64,000 nucleotides of DNA from an uncultured SAR86 cluster bacterium (GCA_902563105.1 CACEVU010000002.1:62001-126000); one strand, 5' to 3'. Positions 1 to 11,926 are shown, numbered from the stretch's first letter. Made by a program: numbers and translations. The notes: generated from the letters alone by a model not told the origin.

Positions 1-735
1 GAAAGTTACATCTTCTCCAACCTTGTAACCAGCTTTTTCAATAGAACTTGATATTAAATCTAATGCTTCTTCAGCAGAATCTATTTCAGGAGCAAATCCT
101 CCTTCGTCGCCTACTGCTGTAGAAAAACCTTTATGGTTTAAAGTTTTTTTTAAAAAGTTAAAAACTTCTACGCCGCATATGAGACTTTCCTTGAAGGAAC
201 AAAATCCAACAGGCTGAATCATAAACTCTTGGAAATCTAACTTATTATTAGCATGCGCTCCCCCGTTTAATATATTCATCATGGGCAAGGGCATTTTCAT
301 TTCAATTTCTGAAGAAAAATGTTTTAAAAAATAATCATGAATATATTTGTAGAGAGGTTTTTTCTCTTTACTTGCTGATAACTTGCAATAAGCTAAAGAC
401 AACCCTAATAAGACATTAGCTCCAAAGTTTTTTTTATTTTTTGTCCCATCAAGTTCAATCATTCTCGAGTCAAATTCTTCCTGCATTCCAATTTCCATAC
501 CAATGAGCTCAGGAAATAAATTTTCCTCTGCGGTTTTGATTACCTGTGAAACTCCCATACCATTGAAACTATTTCCATTGTCTCTTTTCTCTATGGCTTC
601 CCTAGACCCAGTAGATGCACCGGAAGGAACAAAACCGACCTCTTTCAAAAAATTATCTGTTTCTATCAAAGTCGCAATTGTTGGTGTACCTCTAGAATCA
701 AGAATCTCAAATGATTTGATTTCTTTAATTTTCAT
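1..735 (-). CDS. eno: Enolase (partial, C-terminus runs off the window)
   Basis: Minus-strand reading from ATG at 735: MKIKEIKSFEILDSRGTPTIATLIE...VPSGASTGSREAIEKRDN, the enolase N-terminal motif; follows pyrG-kdsA as is common. Not in the ORF track because it is truncated. Confidence 0.93.
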   Translation of the reverse strand, partial: MKIKEIKSFEILDSRGTPTIATLIETDNFLKEVGFVPSGASTGSREAIEKRDNGNSFNGMGVSQVIKTAEENLFPELIGMEIGMQEEFDSRMIELDGTKNKKNFGANVLLGLSLAYCKLSASKEKKPLYKYIHDYFLKHFSSEIEMKMPLPMMNILNGGAHANNKLDFQEFMIQPVGFCSFKESLICGVEVFNFLKKTLNHKGFSTAVGDEGGFAPEIDSAEEALDLISSSIEKAGYKVGEDVTF

Positions 736-739
736 TTTT

Positions 740-1561
740 TCATAAACCTTTTACAGCCTTATCTACAACATTGACTCTTTCTAATAGACTTTCAAATTCA
801 TCTAAAGGTGTTGCTGAAGGACCATCGCAAAGCGCTTCTTTGGGATTAGGATGAACTTCAATGAATAAACCAGCTATACCTATGGATACTCCCGCCTTTG
901 CTAAGTCCTCAGCTTGATCTCCCCTTCCTCCTGCAAAAGATTTCCCTGCTCCGGGTAATTGTAAAGAATGAGTCACGTCAAAAATTACAGGGCGATTAAA
1001 AGACTTAAGTTTTGATATGCCAAGCATATCTACTACTAAATTATCATAGCCAAATGATGTGCCTCTTTCGCATAACATAACTTCATCATTGCCAAAATGA
1101 TTGCATTTTTCAATAATATTTCTCATTTGATCAGGAGATAAAAATTGACCTTTTTTTATATTTAATGGTTTTTTAGATTGGCAAACTTCTTTAATGAGGT
1201 CAGTTTGTCTTGATAAGAAAGCGGGAACCTGAATGACATCAACGACTTCTGAAATTTTTTCTACTTGCTTAATTTCATGTACATCAGTAATGAGTCGATG
1301 ACCATTTTTTTTTAATTCTTTAAAAATTTCTAAGCCTTTTTCTAAACCAGGTCCGCGATAGGAATCTACAGAAGATCTATTAGCTTTATCGAAAGACGCT
1401 TTAAATATAAAAGAATTTCCTTTAGATTCGGTGACATTTTTTAACTTATTTGCAACTTCAAACGCAAGTTCATAATTTTCAAGAACGTTCAAACCAGCTA
1501 TAACAGTAAGTTTTTTAGAATTTGAAATTTCTATATTAGATATTTTTACATTTTCTGACAT
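740..1561 (-). CDS. kdsA: 2-dehydro-3-deoxyphosphooctonate (KDO-8-P) aldolase
   Basis: 273 aa; VIAGLNVLE, FKASFDKANRSS, GPG, VIFDVTHSLQLPG; located between pyrG and eno. Confidence 0.95.
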   Translation of the reverse strand: MSENVKISNIEISNSKKLTVIAGLNVLENYELAFEVANKLKNVTESKGNSFIFKASFDKANRSSVDSYRGPGLEKGLEIFKELKKNGHRLITDVHEIKQVEKISEVVDVIQVPAFLSRQTDLIKEVCQSKKPLNIKKGQFLSPDQMRNIIEKCNHFGNDEVMLCERGTSFGYDNLVVDMLGISKLKSFNRPVIFDVTHSLQLPGAGKSFAGGRGDQAEDLAKAGVSIGIAGLFIEVHPNPKEALCDGPSATPLDEFESLLERVNVVDKAVKGL

Positions 1562-1562
1562 A

Positions 1563-3209
<1,647 letters not shown>

Positions 3210-3261
3210 CTAAGTATATCAGATTAGTTGGGAACTATTGGTAAAACTAATATGGATTATT

Positions 3262-4374
3262 TTATACAGACATAAATTGTCCTTGTTCTACCTCTTCGGT
3301 TTTATCAAGAGGTCTTTCTAAAGACGCCCAATCTATTTCTCCATCGGTAGGCCAGTCTTGGTATTCAAGAACACCTAATTTGTCATATAGAGGCTTAACT
3401 TTATCGGTAAGAAGACCAATTCTAGCTAGGTTTGGGACTACCCTAGTAAATAGAAGATGTTGAAAATTGTTCGTTATGTCAGATTTACTTTGAAAAGCCA
3501 CTGCATCGTCAATATCCCAACCAAAATGTTCGTAGACTTCTGATGACATAAGTCTTCCTCTCATAACAAGACAGGCTTCGTAAGCGAATTGAGCTCTTTC
3601 CTCTCTTTCTTCATCAGAAAGAGTCTTAATAAATTCTTCTAGGTAATTTACTCCAAAAGTAACATGCCTTGCTTCATCTCTTATTACTAAATACAACAAG
3701 TCTTTAAATACTGGATCGAAAGTTCCTTGTCTTGCCAGATTGAAAGCTGCAAGAGCTAATCCCTCAATTATTATTTGCATTCCAATAAATTTTAAATCCC
3801 ATCTTGGATCGGTAAGAATTTTATCTAGTAAAGACTTTAAACCTGTCCCGACAGGGTACATTACACCTACTCTAGATTGAATGTACTTATTGAATGCTTC
3901 TACATGTCTAGCTTCATCAAAAGTTTGAGAAGCGGCATAGAGTTTTGCGTTGAATGTTGGCGCACAAGAAACTAACTGAGAGGCTACAAGTAAAGCGCCT
4001 TGTTCCCCATGCAAAAATTGACTGAGCGACCAAGCTCCTCTGTGCTGCATGAAAGTAAATTTCTCTTCTCGGGACAACTTTTGATAAGGCTCATATTCAT
4101 CCCAAAATATTGGAGGAGGATTTTCACCCCTTTCAGGTAAAGGACGATCCCAGTCAATATCTTGTTCTACATTCCAGTTAAGCTCTTTACCAAGTTCATA
4201 AAGTCTCTTAATTCTATTATCTTGAACGGTGTAGTCCCAATTATAAGATCCTGTAAGGGGGGTTTTAAAAAGCTCAGCAATATCCTCAACTTCTTTTTTT
4301 GATAATTTATACTCGTTTTCAACAGGAAATTCTTTGATTGATCTTGGCGTTTCGTTAAGAACTTTAATTTTCAT
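3262..4374 (-). CDS. Ferritin-like diiron protein (RNR R2/AurF-type fold family, function unknown)
   Basis: 370 aa; ligand pattern E(HGEQGA)...DEARHVEAF...IEGLAL...DEARHVTFG fits E, ExxH, E, ExxH diiron four-helix bundle; start overlaps the alr stop by 4 nt. Confidence 0.7.
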   Translation of the reverse strand: MKIKVLNETPRSIKEFPVENEYKLSKKEVEDIAELFKTPLTGSYNWDYTVQDNRIKRLYELGKELNWNVEQDIDWDRPLPERGENPPPIFWDEYEPYQKLSREEKFTFMQHRGAWSLSQFLHGEQGALLVASQLVSCAPTFNAKLYAASQTFDEARHVEAFNKYIQSRVGVMYPVGTGLKSLLDKILTDPRWDLKFIGMQIIIEGLALAAFNLARQGTFDPVFKDLLYLVIRDEARHVTFGVNYLEEFIKTLSDEEREERAQFAYEACLVMRGRLMSSEVYEHFGWDIDDAVAFQSKSDITNNFQHLLFTRVVPNLARIGLLTDKVKPLYDKLGVLEYQDWPTDGEIDWASLERPLDKTEEVEQGQFMSV

Positions 4375-5435
4375 AATTTATATACTTTTTTTACTCTGTT
4401 AGTAACTCCCGTCATAAGGGAATAAGAACTATTATCTGCAAATTTAGCAACAGTGTCTATATCATGTCCCTTACCCCAAATAATGATTTCGTCTTTATAA
4501 CCAATTTTACTAAAATGAGATAAATCAATTGCAGTCATGTCCATAGAAATTTTGCCGATTATGGGTGCCAATTTACCTTTTATTTTTACTTTACCGCAAT
4601 TGCTCATATTCAAAGGCAAGCCATCGCCATAGCCAATTGGTAAAATTCCTATTTTTGTTCTTTTTGGAGCTCTCCAAGTTCCTTCGTAACCAACTTTCTC
4701 ACCTTTTTCAATTTCTTTAATAGATATAAATTTTGATTTAAGAGTCATTACAGGTTTTAACTTTACTAAATTTTTCTTTAAATTTGATTTACTGCCAAAA
4801 AGGCTAATTCCTGGCCTTGCAATATCTTTCTGTGAAGAAGGAAAATTTATCATTCCGCCAGAATTACACAAACTTTTTTTTATATTTAATTTTTCTTTAG
4901 AAAGGATATTTTCAAATTTATTAATCTGCTGAACATTTCCCTTAAAGTTAGAAAAGTGACTCATTAAAACAATTTGGTTAGCTTTATTTTCAAATTCTTT
5001 TAATATTTTTTGAATATCTTCAATTGGAAATCCCAATCGATTCATTCCGGAATCAAACTTTAACCAAATAGGCTGAGATGAGTAAAAATTTTTTATTTTT
5101 CTTAAAAAATTTATTTGTCGACTTGAATGAACAACAAATTGTATTTTGTTTCTTAGCAGTTCTTTTGCATCTAATAAATCATATGGTCCTTCTAAATCTA
5201 AAATGGATTTTTTTGTAGAAGACCTTAAATTTATTGCCTCTTCTGAAGTAGCAACACAAAAACCGTTTATATCTTGATTACGGTTGAGATGCTTGACTAC
5301 CTTTTTTAAGCCGTGACCATAAGCATTAGCTTTTACTACTGAATAAAATTTAGCAGATCTAACATTTTTTTTTAAATTTTTAACATTGATATCTAAAGCC
5401 TTAAGATCAATTTCAGCTAATGTGGGGCGATTCAA
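4371..5435 (-). CDS. alr: Alanine racemase
   Basis: RPTLAEIDLKALDINVKNLKK, VVKANAYGHG PLP-lysine motif, KISMDMTAIDL; downstream of dnaB. Confidence 0.95.
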   Translation of the reverse strand: MNRPTLAEIDLKALDINVKNLKKNVRSAKFYSVVKANAYGHGLKKVVKHLNRNQDINGFCVATSEEAINLRSSTKKSILDLEGPYDLLDAKELLRNKIQFVVHSSRQINFLRKIKNFYSSQPIWLKFDSGMNRLGFPIEDIQKILKEFENKANQIVLMSHFSNFKGNVQQINKFENILSKEKLNIKKSLCNSGGMINFPSSQKDIARPGISLFGSKSNLKKNLVKLKPVMTLKSKFISIKEIEKGEKVGYEGTWRAPKRTKIGILPIGYGDGLPLNMSNCGKVKIKGKLAPIIGKISMDMTAIDLSHFSKIGYKDEIIIWGKGHDIDTVAKFADNSSYSLMTGVTNRVKKVYKL

Positions 5436-5436
5436 T

Positions 5437-6816
5437 TTAGTCGTCTTCTGTAAAATCAGGATTTCTTAGTGCAGGATCATCGAGGGCTAGATCTTGGAAC
5501 TTTGTGTATTTGTCAGAAAAATGTAGTTTAACGCTGCCTGTTGGTCCATTTCTATGTTTTGCAACATCAATAATTGCTAATCCTTTATTTTCTATGTCTT
5601 GTTCATATTTTTCGGCACGAAAAACGAAAGTAACAATATCGGCATCTTGCTCTATTGCTCCTGAATCTTTTAAATCTGCTAACACAGGTCTTTTCCCAGT
5701 TCGTGTTTCGGGAGCTCTGTTAAGTTGAGAAAGAGCAATTACAGGAACATCTATTTCCTTTGCTAATGCCTTTAGAGATCTTGAAATTTCATTCATTTCA
5801 GAAACTCTATTATCGTTTCTTGTATCAGCCCTCATCAATTGCATATAGTCAATGATGATTAATCCAAGATCAGGATTCTCTCTTTTAAGCTTTCTAGATC
5901 TTGAGAGTATTTCAGAAGGAGATAAAGAAGAGGTATCGTCGATGAAAAACTTAGACCTACTGAGTAAAGAAAGAGAATTTTCAATTTCATTAAAATCGCT
6001 ATCTGAAAGATTTTTGGCTTCAAAAAGTTTTTTTAACTCAATTTTTCCCAATAAGGAAATCAATCTATACATTATAGATCTGGCTGACATTTCTAAGCTA
6101 AATAAAACTGATGGAATGCCATCATTTACAAGTTGTCCAGCAATGCTAAGAGCAAATGCGGTTTTACCCATACTTGGCCTTCCTGCAATAATAAATAGAT
6201 CTCCCTGCTGAAGACCCATGGTAAGTTTATCTAAATCTCTGAAGCCAGTACTTATTCCAACTAAATCCCCATCAGATCTCATTGTCTCGTCGATCTTGTC
6301 ATATACTGGTTTTATAAGGTCTTTTGCAAGCAAAGGTCCTGAACTCCTTTGAATTGAGTCTCTTAACTTATAAAGTTTCTCTTCTGCTTCACTTAAAGCA
6401 TTTTCACTTTCAAACGTATCTGATTCTTTTGCTAAAGAAGAAATATCTGCTGCAGTTGAAATTAATTTCCTGAGCGAAGAAGACTGTTTAATTATATTAG
6501 TGTAATTAGAGAAATTAGCTGTTCCTGGAGTATCTTGAACCAGGTTTTTTACATAATTTACTTTGTCAAAGTTAGATAAAGAAGATATTTCTTTATCGCT
6601 TGAAAGAGATTCTATCAAAGTAACTGTATCTATTTCGGATCCTAAGTTTATGAGTTTTTTTATACCTCTAAAAATAACTTTGTGCTCATTAGAAATAAAG
6701 TCATTCTCGTCAATTTCTACTGACAAGGAGTCCCAAAGAGTTGGCTCGAGAATAATGCTTCCTAGAACTGCTTTTTCTGCCTCAATGGATGAAGGTAACT
6801 CATTTTCTTTTCTCAT
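5437..6816 (-). CDS. dnaB: Replicative DNA helicase DnaB
   Basis: 459 aa; LPSSIEAEKAVLGSIIL, IAGRPSMGKTAFAL Walker A, LIIIDYMQLM, SRSLKALAKE. Confidence 0.97.
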   Translation of the reverse strand: MRKENELPSSIEAEKAVLGSIILEPTLWDSLSVEIDENDFISNEHKVIFRGIKKLINLGSEIDTVTLIESLSSDKEISSLSNFDKVNYVKNLVQDTPGTANFSNYTNIIKQSSSLRKLISTAADISSLAKESDTFESENALSEAEEKLYKLRDSIQRSSGPLLAKDLIKPVYDKIDETMRSDGDLVGISTGFRDLDKLTMGLQQGDLFIIAGRPSMGKTAFALSIAGQLVNDGIPSVLFSLEMSARSIMYRLISLLGKIELKKLFEAKNLSDSDFNEIENSLSLLSRSKFFIDDTSSLSPSEILSRSRKLKRENPDLGLIIIDYMQLMRADTRNDNRVSEMNEISRSLKALAKEIDVPVIALSQLNRAPETRTGKRPVLADLKDSGAIEQDADIVTFVFRAEKYEQDIENKGLAIIDVAKHRNGPTGSVKLHFSDKYTKFQDLALDDPALRNPDFTEDD

Positions 6817-6864
6817 AGTAAGATTTTTATTCTCCCACTAGAAAAGACTAAAGACAATTAGATT

Positions 6865-7317
6865 TTAAGATTCTTCGGGAACTATTTCTAAATTAATTTT
6901 AGCAATGACATCTGGATGAAGTTCTATATCAATTTCGAATGAACCAAGTGATTTCAAAGAACCCTCTGGAAGTCTTATCGAGCTTCTTTCAATCACAAAA
7001 TTATCTTCTTCTAACAGCTCAGAAATTTCTTTTGTCCCTATAGAGCCATACATTGAGCCTTCCTCGGAAATAGCAACTTTTTGGGATATTGATAAGCCAT
7101 TTAATTTTTCATAAATTGCTTTAGAGCTTTCCAATCTTTTTTCTTCTTGAAGTTTTAATTCTTCTTGCCTGGCTTCATAAACTTTCATGTTCTCTTCATT
7201 TGCTACAATTGCTTTTCCCGATGGTAAAAGATAATTACGACCATAACCAGATTTTACTTGGACCAAATCTCCCGGATTACCAAGTCCTGTGATACTTTCC
7301 TGTAAAATTAATTTCAT
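6865..7317 (-). CDS. rplI: 50S ribosomal protein L9
   Basis: MKLILQESITGLGNPGDLVQVKSGYGRNYLLPSGKAI. Confidence 0.97.
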   Translation of the reverse strand: MKLILQESITGLGNPGDLVQVKSGYGRNYLLPSGKAIVANEENMKVYEARQEELKLQEEKRLESSKAIYEKLNGLSISQKVAISEEGSMYGSIGTKEISELLEEDNFVIERSSIRLPEGSLKSLGSFEIDIELHPDVIAKINLEIVPEES

Positions 7318-7321
7318 TTAT

Positions 7322-7585
7322 TTAATGACTATCTGTAAAAGGCAATAGCGCAAGAAGCCTTGCCCTTTTGATCGCTCTTGTTAGTTGTCGTTGGTATTTA
7401 GCACTTGTTCCAGTCATTCTTGCTGGAATTATCTTTCCATTTTCTGTAACGAATTTTTTAAGTAGTTCCACATCCTTATAATCAATTTCCTCTACCCCAG
7501 CAGCGGTGAATTGACAGGCTCTTTTTGGCTTTAAAAAGTTATCTTGATTTTGCTTTTTTCTTTTATTATCTTTTTGTCTTCTCAT
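7322..7585 (-). CDS. rpsR: 30S ribosomal protein S18
   Basis: 87 aa; [50 protein letters not shown]. Confidence 0.96.
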   Translation of the reverse strand: MRRQKDNKRKKQNQDNFLKPKRACQFTAAGVEEIDYKDVELLKKFVTENGKIIPARMTGTSAKYQRQLTRAIKRARLLALLPFTDSH

Positions 7586-7599
7586 ATCAAACCCTAACT

Positions 7600-8472
7600 C
7601 TAATCTGATTTAAAAACATTTTTGACCTTAGCAAATACACCTTTTGCTTTTTCTTTAGCATCATCAACTACCTCTTCAGTTGCCTTAGCAACTTTTTCAG
7701 CTGTTTCTTTTACTTCTTCAACAACTTCTTCAACGACTTCTGCTGCAGTTTCTGCAACCTCTTCTACTTTTTCTTTAACTTCTTCAACGACTTCTGCTGC
7801 AGTTTCTGCAACCTCTTCTACTTTTTCTTTAACTTCTTCAACGACTTCTGCTGCAGTTTCTGCAACCTCTTCTACTTTTTCTTTAACTTCTTCAACGACT
7901 TCTGCTGCAGTTTCTGCAACCTCTTCTACTTTTTCTTTAACTTCTTCAACGACTTCTGCTGCAGTTTCTGCAACCTCTTCTACTTTTTCTTTAACTTCTT
8001 CAACGACTTCTGCTGCAGTTTCTGCAACCTCTTCTACTTTTTCTTTAACTTCTTCAACGACTTCTTTAGTATGAGAGATCTCTTCTTTAGCAGATTTAGA
8101 AACTTTTTTATCGGAAACTACATCTTTTGTATCCTCTTCGGTTGAGTATCGAGTTGTTTGTTCAAATAATGCTGATTTAGATGTTTCTGCTTTTTTCTTT
8201 GCTAATACAGAAGTTCTCAAAACATTTTCATTAAATTTAAAAAGCTCTGTAATTTTTGAAATATCTTTTGAATTACATTCAATATTTAGTAAAAAGTATT
8301 CGCCTTTGAAAAAATTTTTAATCGGATAAGTGAGTCTTCGGGATCCGATTTCTTCAGATCTATGAACTTTGCCTTTGATGGATTTTGTTGTCTCTTTTAT
8401 TTTTTCTAACAAAGATTTTCCTGACTGTTTTTCATCAGGATTAAATATAAAAACTAACTCATAATGGTTCAT
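7600..8472 (-). CDS. rpsF: 30S ribosomal protein S6 with a long repetitive Glu/Val/Ala-rich C-terminal extension
   Basis: First ~100 aa are S6 ([16 protein letters not shown]...[21 protein letters not shown]); remainder has 18-aa repeats ([18 protein letters not shown]). 290 aa in total. Confidence 0.93.
   Translation of the reverse strand: MNHYELVFIFNPDEKQSGKSLLEKIKETTKSIKGKVHRSEEIGSRRLTYPIKNFFKGEYFLLNIECNSKDISKITELFKFNENVLRTSVLAKKKAETSKSALFEQTTRYSTEEDTKDVVSDKKVSKSAKEEISHTKEVVEEVKEKVEEVAETAAEVVEEVKEKVEEVAETAAEVVEEVKEKVEEVAETAAEVVEEVKEKVEEVAETAAEVVEEVKEKVEEVAETAAEVVEEVKEKVEEVAETAAEVVEEVVEEVKETAEKVAKATEEVVDDAKEKAKGVFAKVKNVFKSD
7723..8064. repeat. Perfect in-frame 54-bp tandem repeat, about 6.3 copies, inside rpsF
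   Basis: The motif tgctgcagtttctgcaacctcttctactttttctttaacttcttcaacgacttc starts at 7741, 7795, 7849, 7903, 7957 and 8011 with no mismatch; an 18-nt partial copy lies at 7723-7740. Confidence 0.97.
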
Positions 8473-8543
8473 TTTGCCTCCTTACGGGTATGAATCTAAT
8501 GTGAAAGACTCAAGAAAACTTGCGCAGTCTAAGTTAAAACATA

Positions 8544-9461
8544 TTAATTATCAATAGAATCTAATATTATTTTCTCTATGAGATCAAAAAAACTAAAACC
8601 TTCTCTTTTAGCCGCCTTAGGCACCAAACTTGTCTCTGTCATACCAGGAACTGTATTCGCTTCTATAAAATAAAACGAATTTTCTTTTTCTATCAAATCA
8701 ACTCTACCCCATTTTTCACAATCCAATAAAGTAAATGCATTTTTTGCTAAATTTTTTAAATCTTTTAATTTATTTTTTTTAAATTCAGGAAAGGAATATG
8801 AAGTATCTCCACGATTGTACTTAGCTTCAAAGTTATAAAATTCCTCTTTAGCAATAATTTCAATAGGATCACAAACTAGATTCCCCAAAATAGATACTGT
8901 AAGTTCTCTTCCGGAAATAAATTCTTCTATAATTGGAACTCCTTCATATTCACTTGCAAAATTTATGGCCTCTGTAAGATTTTTTGAATTATTTTCTATA
9001 ATTGAAACTCCGAGGCTTGAACCTTCCTTGCTCGGTTTTACCACGAGTTTGGGTACATCTTTAAGAGAATTTGGTAAATCTGTCCAGGAAGAAATATCGG
9101 AGGTGTAGTTCGGAGTATTTATTTTATTTTTTAACCAGATCTCCTTAGTAATAACTTTATCAAAAGAATTCTTGAGGCCTGAAATACCACTCCCAGAAAA
9201 TGGGATGTTCAATTCTGATAGAATTTTTTGAATACTTCCATCTTCTCCGCCCTTACCGTGAATCATGACAAAGGCGAAGTCTAAGTTTGAATAAGTTTTT
9301 GCTTCGAGCATATCTCTTTGATTTTTTATATCAATTAATTTTGAGTCAATATTTTTTCTAATTAATTCCTCATTTATTGCTTTTGCACCTCTTAGAGAAA
9401 TTTCTCTTTCATTAGAAAATCCTCCGCATAAGACACCAATTTTTAAAGTATTTATGTTCAT
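8544..9461 (-). CDS. ddlB: D-alanine--D-alanine ligase
   Basis: IGVLCGGFSNEREISLRGAKAI, VKPSKEGSSLGVS, FIEANTVPGMTETSLVPKAA. Confidence 0.96.
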   Translation of the reverse strand: MNINTLKIGVLCGGFSNEREISLRGAKAINEELIRKNIDSKLIDIKNQRDMLEAKTYSNLDFAFVMIHGKGGEDGSIQKILSELNIPFSGSGISGLKNSFDKVITKEIWLKNKINTPNYTSDISSWTDLPNSLKDVPKLVVKPSKEGSSLGVSIIENNSKNLTEAINFASEYEGVPIIEEFISGRELTVSILGNLVCDPIEIIAKEEFYNFEAKYNRGDTSYSFPEFKKNKLKDLKNLAKNAFTLLDCEKWGRVDLIEKENSFYFIEANTVPGMTETSLVPKAAKREGFSFFDLIEKIILDSIDN

Positions 9462-10831
9462 TTATTTTTAAATTTTTCAGCTAATAAAGAAGTATTTCCT
9501 GCACCTTGAGTAAGAAATACAAAATTATCTTCAATAAAATCTGACATTGCCTCATAAGCTTCTTCAATACCAGTAACTAATACGGCAGAAGGATTTTTTT
9601 TATGAATCTCCCTTATCAAATTTTCACTTTCATAATTAGGAATTGGGCTTTCACTTGCAGGGTAAACCTCTAAAAGAATTAAATTTTCGCATGACGCCAA
9701 GATATCTATAAATTCTTGAAACAAAGCTTTTGTTCTGGTGTATCTATGGGGTTGAAAAACTACTAATAGCTTTCTTTCAGGCCAAACTTCTTTAACTGTA
9801 TTAATAGAAACACCCAATTCATTTGGGTGGTGGCCATAATCGTCTATTAAAACAATATCCTTATTGAATACTTTCTCTGAGATAAGCTGAAACCTTCTCT
9901 CTATAACGATAAACTTTTCTAAAGAATCTTTAATATCTTCATAAGAGATGCCTTCATCCAGAGCTACTATTATTGCCGCTACAGTATTTGAAACATTATG
10001 TCGACCAATCATATTGGTTTTGAATTTCATTTTCTTTTTATTGCTTTTATTTGATAAAGAAAATTCAGAGCCATTTTTATTTTGACTAAAGTCTGAAATT
10101 TGGAAATCATTTATTTCAGAAAATCCGTAGGAAGTTATATTTCTAGGAAGATTTTCTATTACATCTAATACTTCTGAAGAATCACCATTTGCAAATATTC
10201 TGCCGTGAAAAGGAATGTTAAGACAAAAATTTTTAAAAGACTTCTTAAGCTCCTCAATATTATTGTTATATGTTTCTAAGTGATCATTATCTATATTTGC
10301 AATCACTGCCTTTCGAGGTCTCAACAATAGAAAAGATCCATCACTTTCATCTGCTTCAGTGAAGATGTGATCTCCTTTGCCTAATTTTGCATTTGAGGCA
10401 AAAGACTCCACTTTTCCACCAATGATGTAAGTAGGATCTAATTTGTTAAAACTAAAAATGTGAGCAAGTATGCAAGTAATTGTAGTCTTACCATGACTCC
10501 CTGCTATTGCTACGCTTTCTTTTAACATCATTAAATTAGCTAACATTTCAGCTCTTTTAATAATGGGTATTTTTAACCTTTTAGCTTCAATTACTTCAGG
10601 ATTTTTTTTTAAAATTGCAGAAGAAACTACAATGAGATCTTTATTTAAAACGTTCTTTGATCCATGCTTGAAAGAAATCTTTGCTCCGAGAGAGACTAAT
10701 CTTTCAGTTATAGGAGTTTTGGCGAGGTCTGATCCAGAAACTATATAACCTAAATTTATTAAAATTTCTGCTATGCCGCTCATTCCGGCTCCTCCAATTC
10801 CTATGAGGTGGATTTTTTTTATATCATTCAT
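9458..10831 (-). CDS. murC: UDP-N-acetylmuramate--L-alanine ligase (ORF opens at 10849; likely start Met at 10831)
   Basis: IHLIGIGGAGMSGIAEIL, AGSHGKTTIT, DDYGHHPNE. Confidence 0.96.
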   Translation of the reverse strand: MNDIKKIHLIGIGGAGMSGIAEILINLGYIVSGSDLAKTPITERLVSLGAKISFKHGSKNVLNKDLIVVSSAILKKNPEVIEAKRLKIPIIKRAEMLANLMMLKESVAIAGSHGKTTITCILAHIFSFNKLDPTYIIGGKVESFASNAKLGKGDHIFTEADESDGSFLLLRPRKAVIANIDNDHLETYNNNIEELKKSFKNFCLNIPFHGRIFANGDSSEVLDVIENLPRNITSYGFSEINDFQISDFSQNKNGSEFSLSNKSNKKKMKFKTNMIGRHNVSNTVAAIIVALDEGISYEDIKDSLEKFIVIERRFQLISEKVFNKDIVLIDDYGHHPNELGVSINTVKEVWPERKLLVVFQPHRYTRTKALFQEFIDILASCENLILLEVYPASESPIPNYESENLIREIHKKNPSAVLVTGIEEAYEAMSDFIEDNFVFLTQGAGNTSLLAEKFKNK

Positions 10832-11921
10832 TAGAGAGAATGTTTTCAAGAATTATATTTTGATTATCACCCAAAGAAACTTTAGAAATATTTTTTTTCA
10901 TTTTTGTTATCAATTTGGGTTCTTTAATTATTTTGTATATCAGTTCTTTTAAATTATTTTCTAAGTTATTTTCATTACAAATAAAAGCTGAATTTTTTTC
11001 TTCTAGAAATTTTGCATTCTCATATTGATGATTATCTATAGAATCTTTTAAGGGAACAAATATCGCAATATTATTTGTTTCACATACCTCTGATACTGAT
11101 AGAGCTCCCGCGCGCGAAATGAGAAGATCGCAATTTGAATAAAATTTTTCCATACTCTCAGCAAATTCAAAAATTTCAATTTCATAATTTATTATAAGAG
11201 ATTCATATAAAGACTTTGTCTTTTTAAGATTTCCTTTGCCACATTGATGGTGAATGGATATTTGTGCTTCAGGAAAGTCTAAAGAAACCTTTTTAAAAAT
11301 TTTTGGAAGACAATTATTTATTACTCTAGCTCCTTGACTACCTCCCATTATCTTAAATTGTAATTTTTTTGGGTTAAGAGTTTTGTTAAAAACTTCACCA
11401 ATATTTAGGTTAATAAGATTTCCAGTAAAAATAGCGTTATTTTCTTTAAAAAACTCGAGAGCATTAGGAAATCCACAAAAAATTTTCCTTACGTTCTTAT
11501 ATTTAGCAAGATACCTGTTTGCAGTTCCAGGTATTGAGTTTTGCTCTTGTATATAAATGGGACCTGCAAAATGAAATAATCCTAGTAAAGAAATGTATCC
11601 TCCAAAACAGATTAAAATATTTTTTTTATCAAATAAATTTTTTAATTGGAATTCAAAAAAAAATCTTATTGCAGAATATATGAGGCTTATTAAGCTTATT
11701 ATTTTCAAGAAAAGTGTTTTGCCTCTAAAACCCATTAAAGGGTAACTGTAAAACTCTATTCCTAATTGCTCACAAATTTTTTCTTCAGGACCTCTTGAAG
11801 AGCCTATCCATTTTATTTTGTAATCTTCCTCGATGAGTAATTCGCATAATTTTTTTGCAGGAAATACATGTCCTCCTGTCCCTCCTGCACAGATAATTAT
11901 GTTTTTCTTTTTATCCGACAT
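10824..11921 (-). CDS. murG: UDP-N-acetylglucosamine--LPS-type (undecaprenyl-PP-MurNAc-pentapeptide) N-acetylglucosamine transferase
   Basis: IIICAGGTGGHVFPAKKL, IQEQNSIPGTANRYLAKY, GGSQGA, DLLISRAGALSVSE; neighbour of ftsW and murC. Confidence 0.95.
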   Translation of the reverse strand: MSDKKKNIIICAGGTGGHVFPAKKLCELLIEEDYKIKWIGSSRGPEEKICEQLGIEFYSYPLMGFRGKTLFLKIISLISLIYSAIRFFFEFQLKNLFDKKNILICFGGYISLLGLFHFAGPIYIQEQNSIPGTANRYLAKYKNVRKIFCGFPNALEFFKENNAIFTGNLINLNIGEVFNKTLNPKKLQFKIMGGSQGARVINNCLPKIFKKVSLDFPEAQISIHHQCGKGNLKKTKSLYESLIINYEIEIFEFAESMEKFYSNCDLLISRAGALSVSEVCETNNIAIFVPLKDSIDNHQYENAKFLEEKNSAFICNENNLENNLKELIYKIIKEPKLITKMKKNISKVSLGDNQNIILENILSNE

Positions 11922-11926
11922 TCTTT

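Noticed and set aside
503-745. 80-aa plus-strand ORF at the left edge
   Set aside because: Antisense to the N-terminal part of eno, which has clear enolase motifs on the minus strand.
7723-8064. CRISPR array
   Set aside because: The repeats are directly contiguous with no variable spacers and lie in frame inside a coding sequence.
7622-8074. 150-aa plus-strand ORF, Ser/Thr/Ala-rich repetitive protein (adhesin-like)
   Set aside because: It is the exact antisense of the rpsF 54-bp repeat array; the frame stays open because the repeat is a multiple of three and lacks stops. The sense strand encodes a valid S6.
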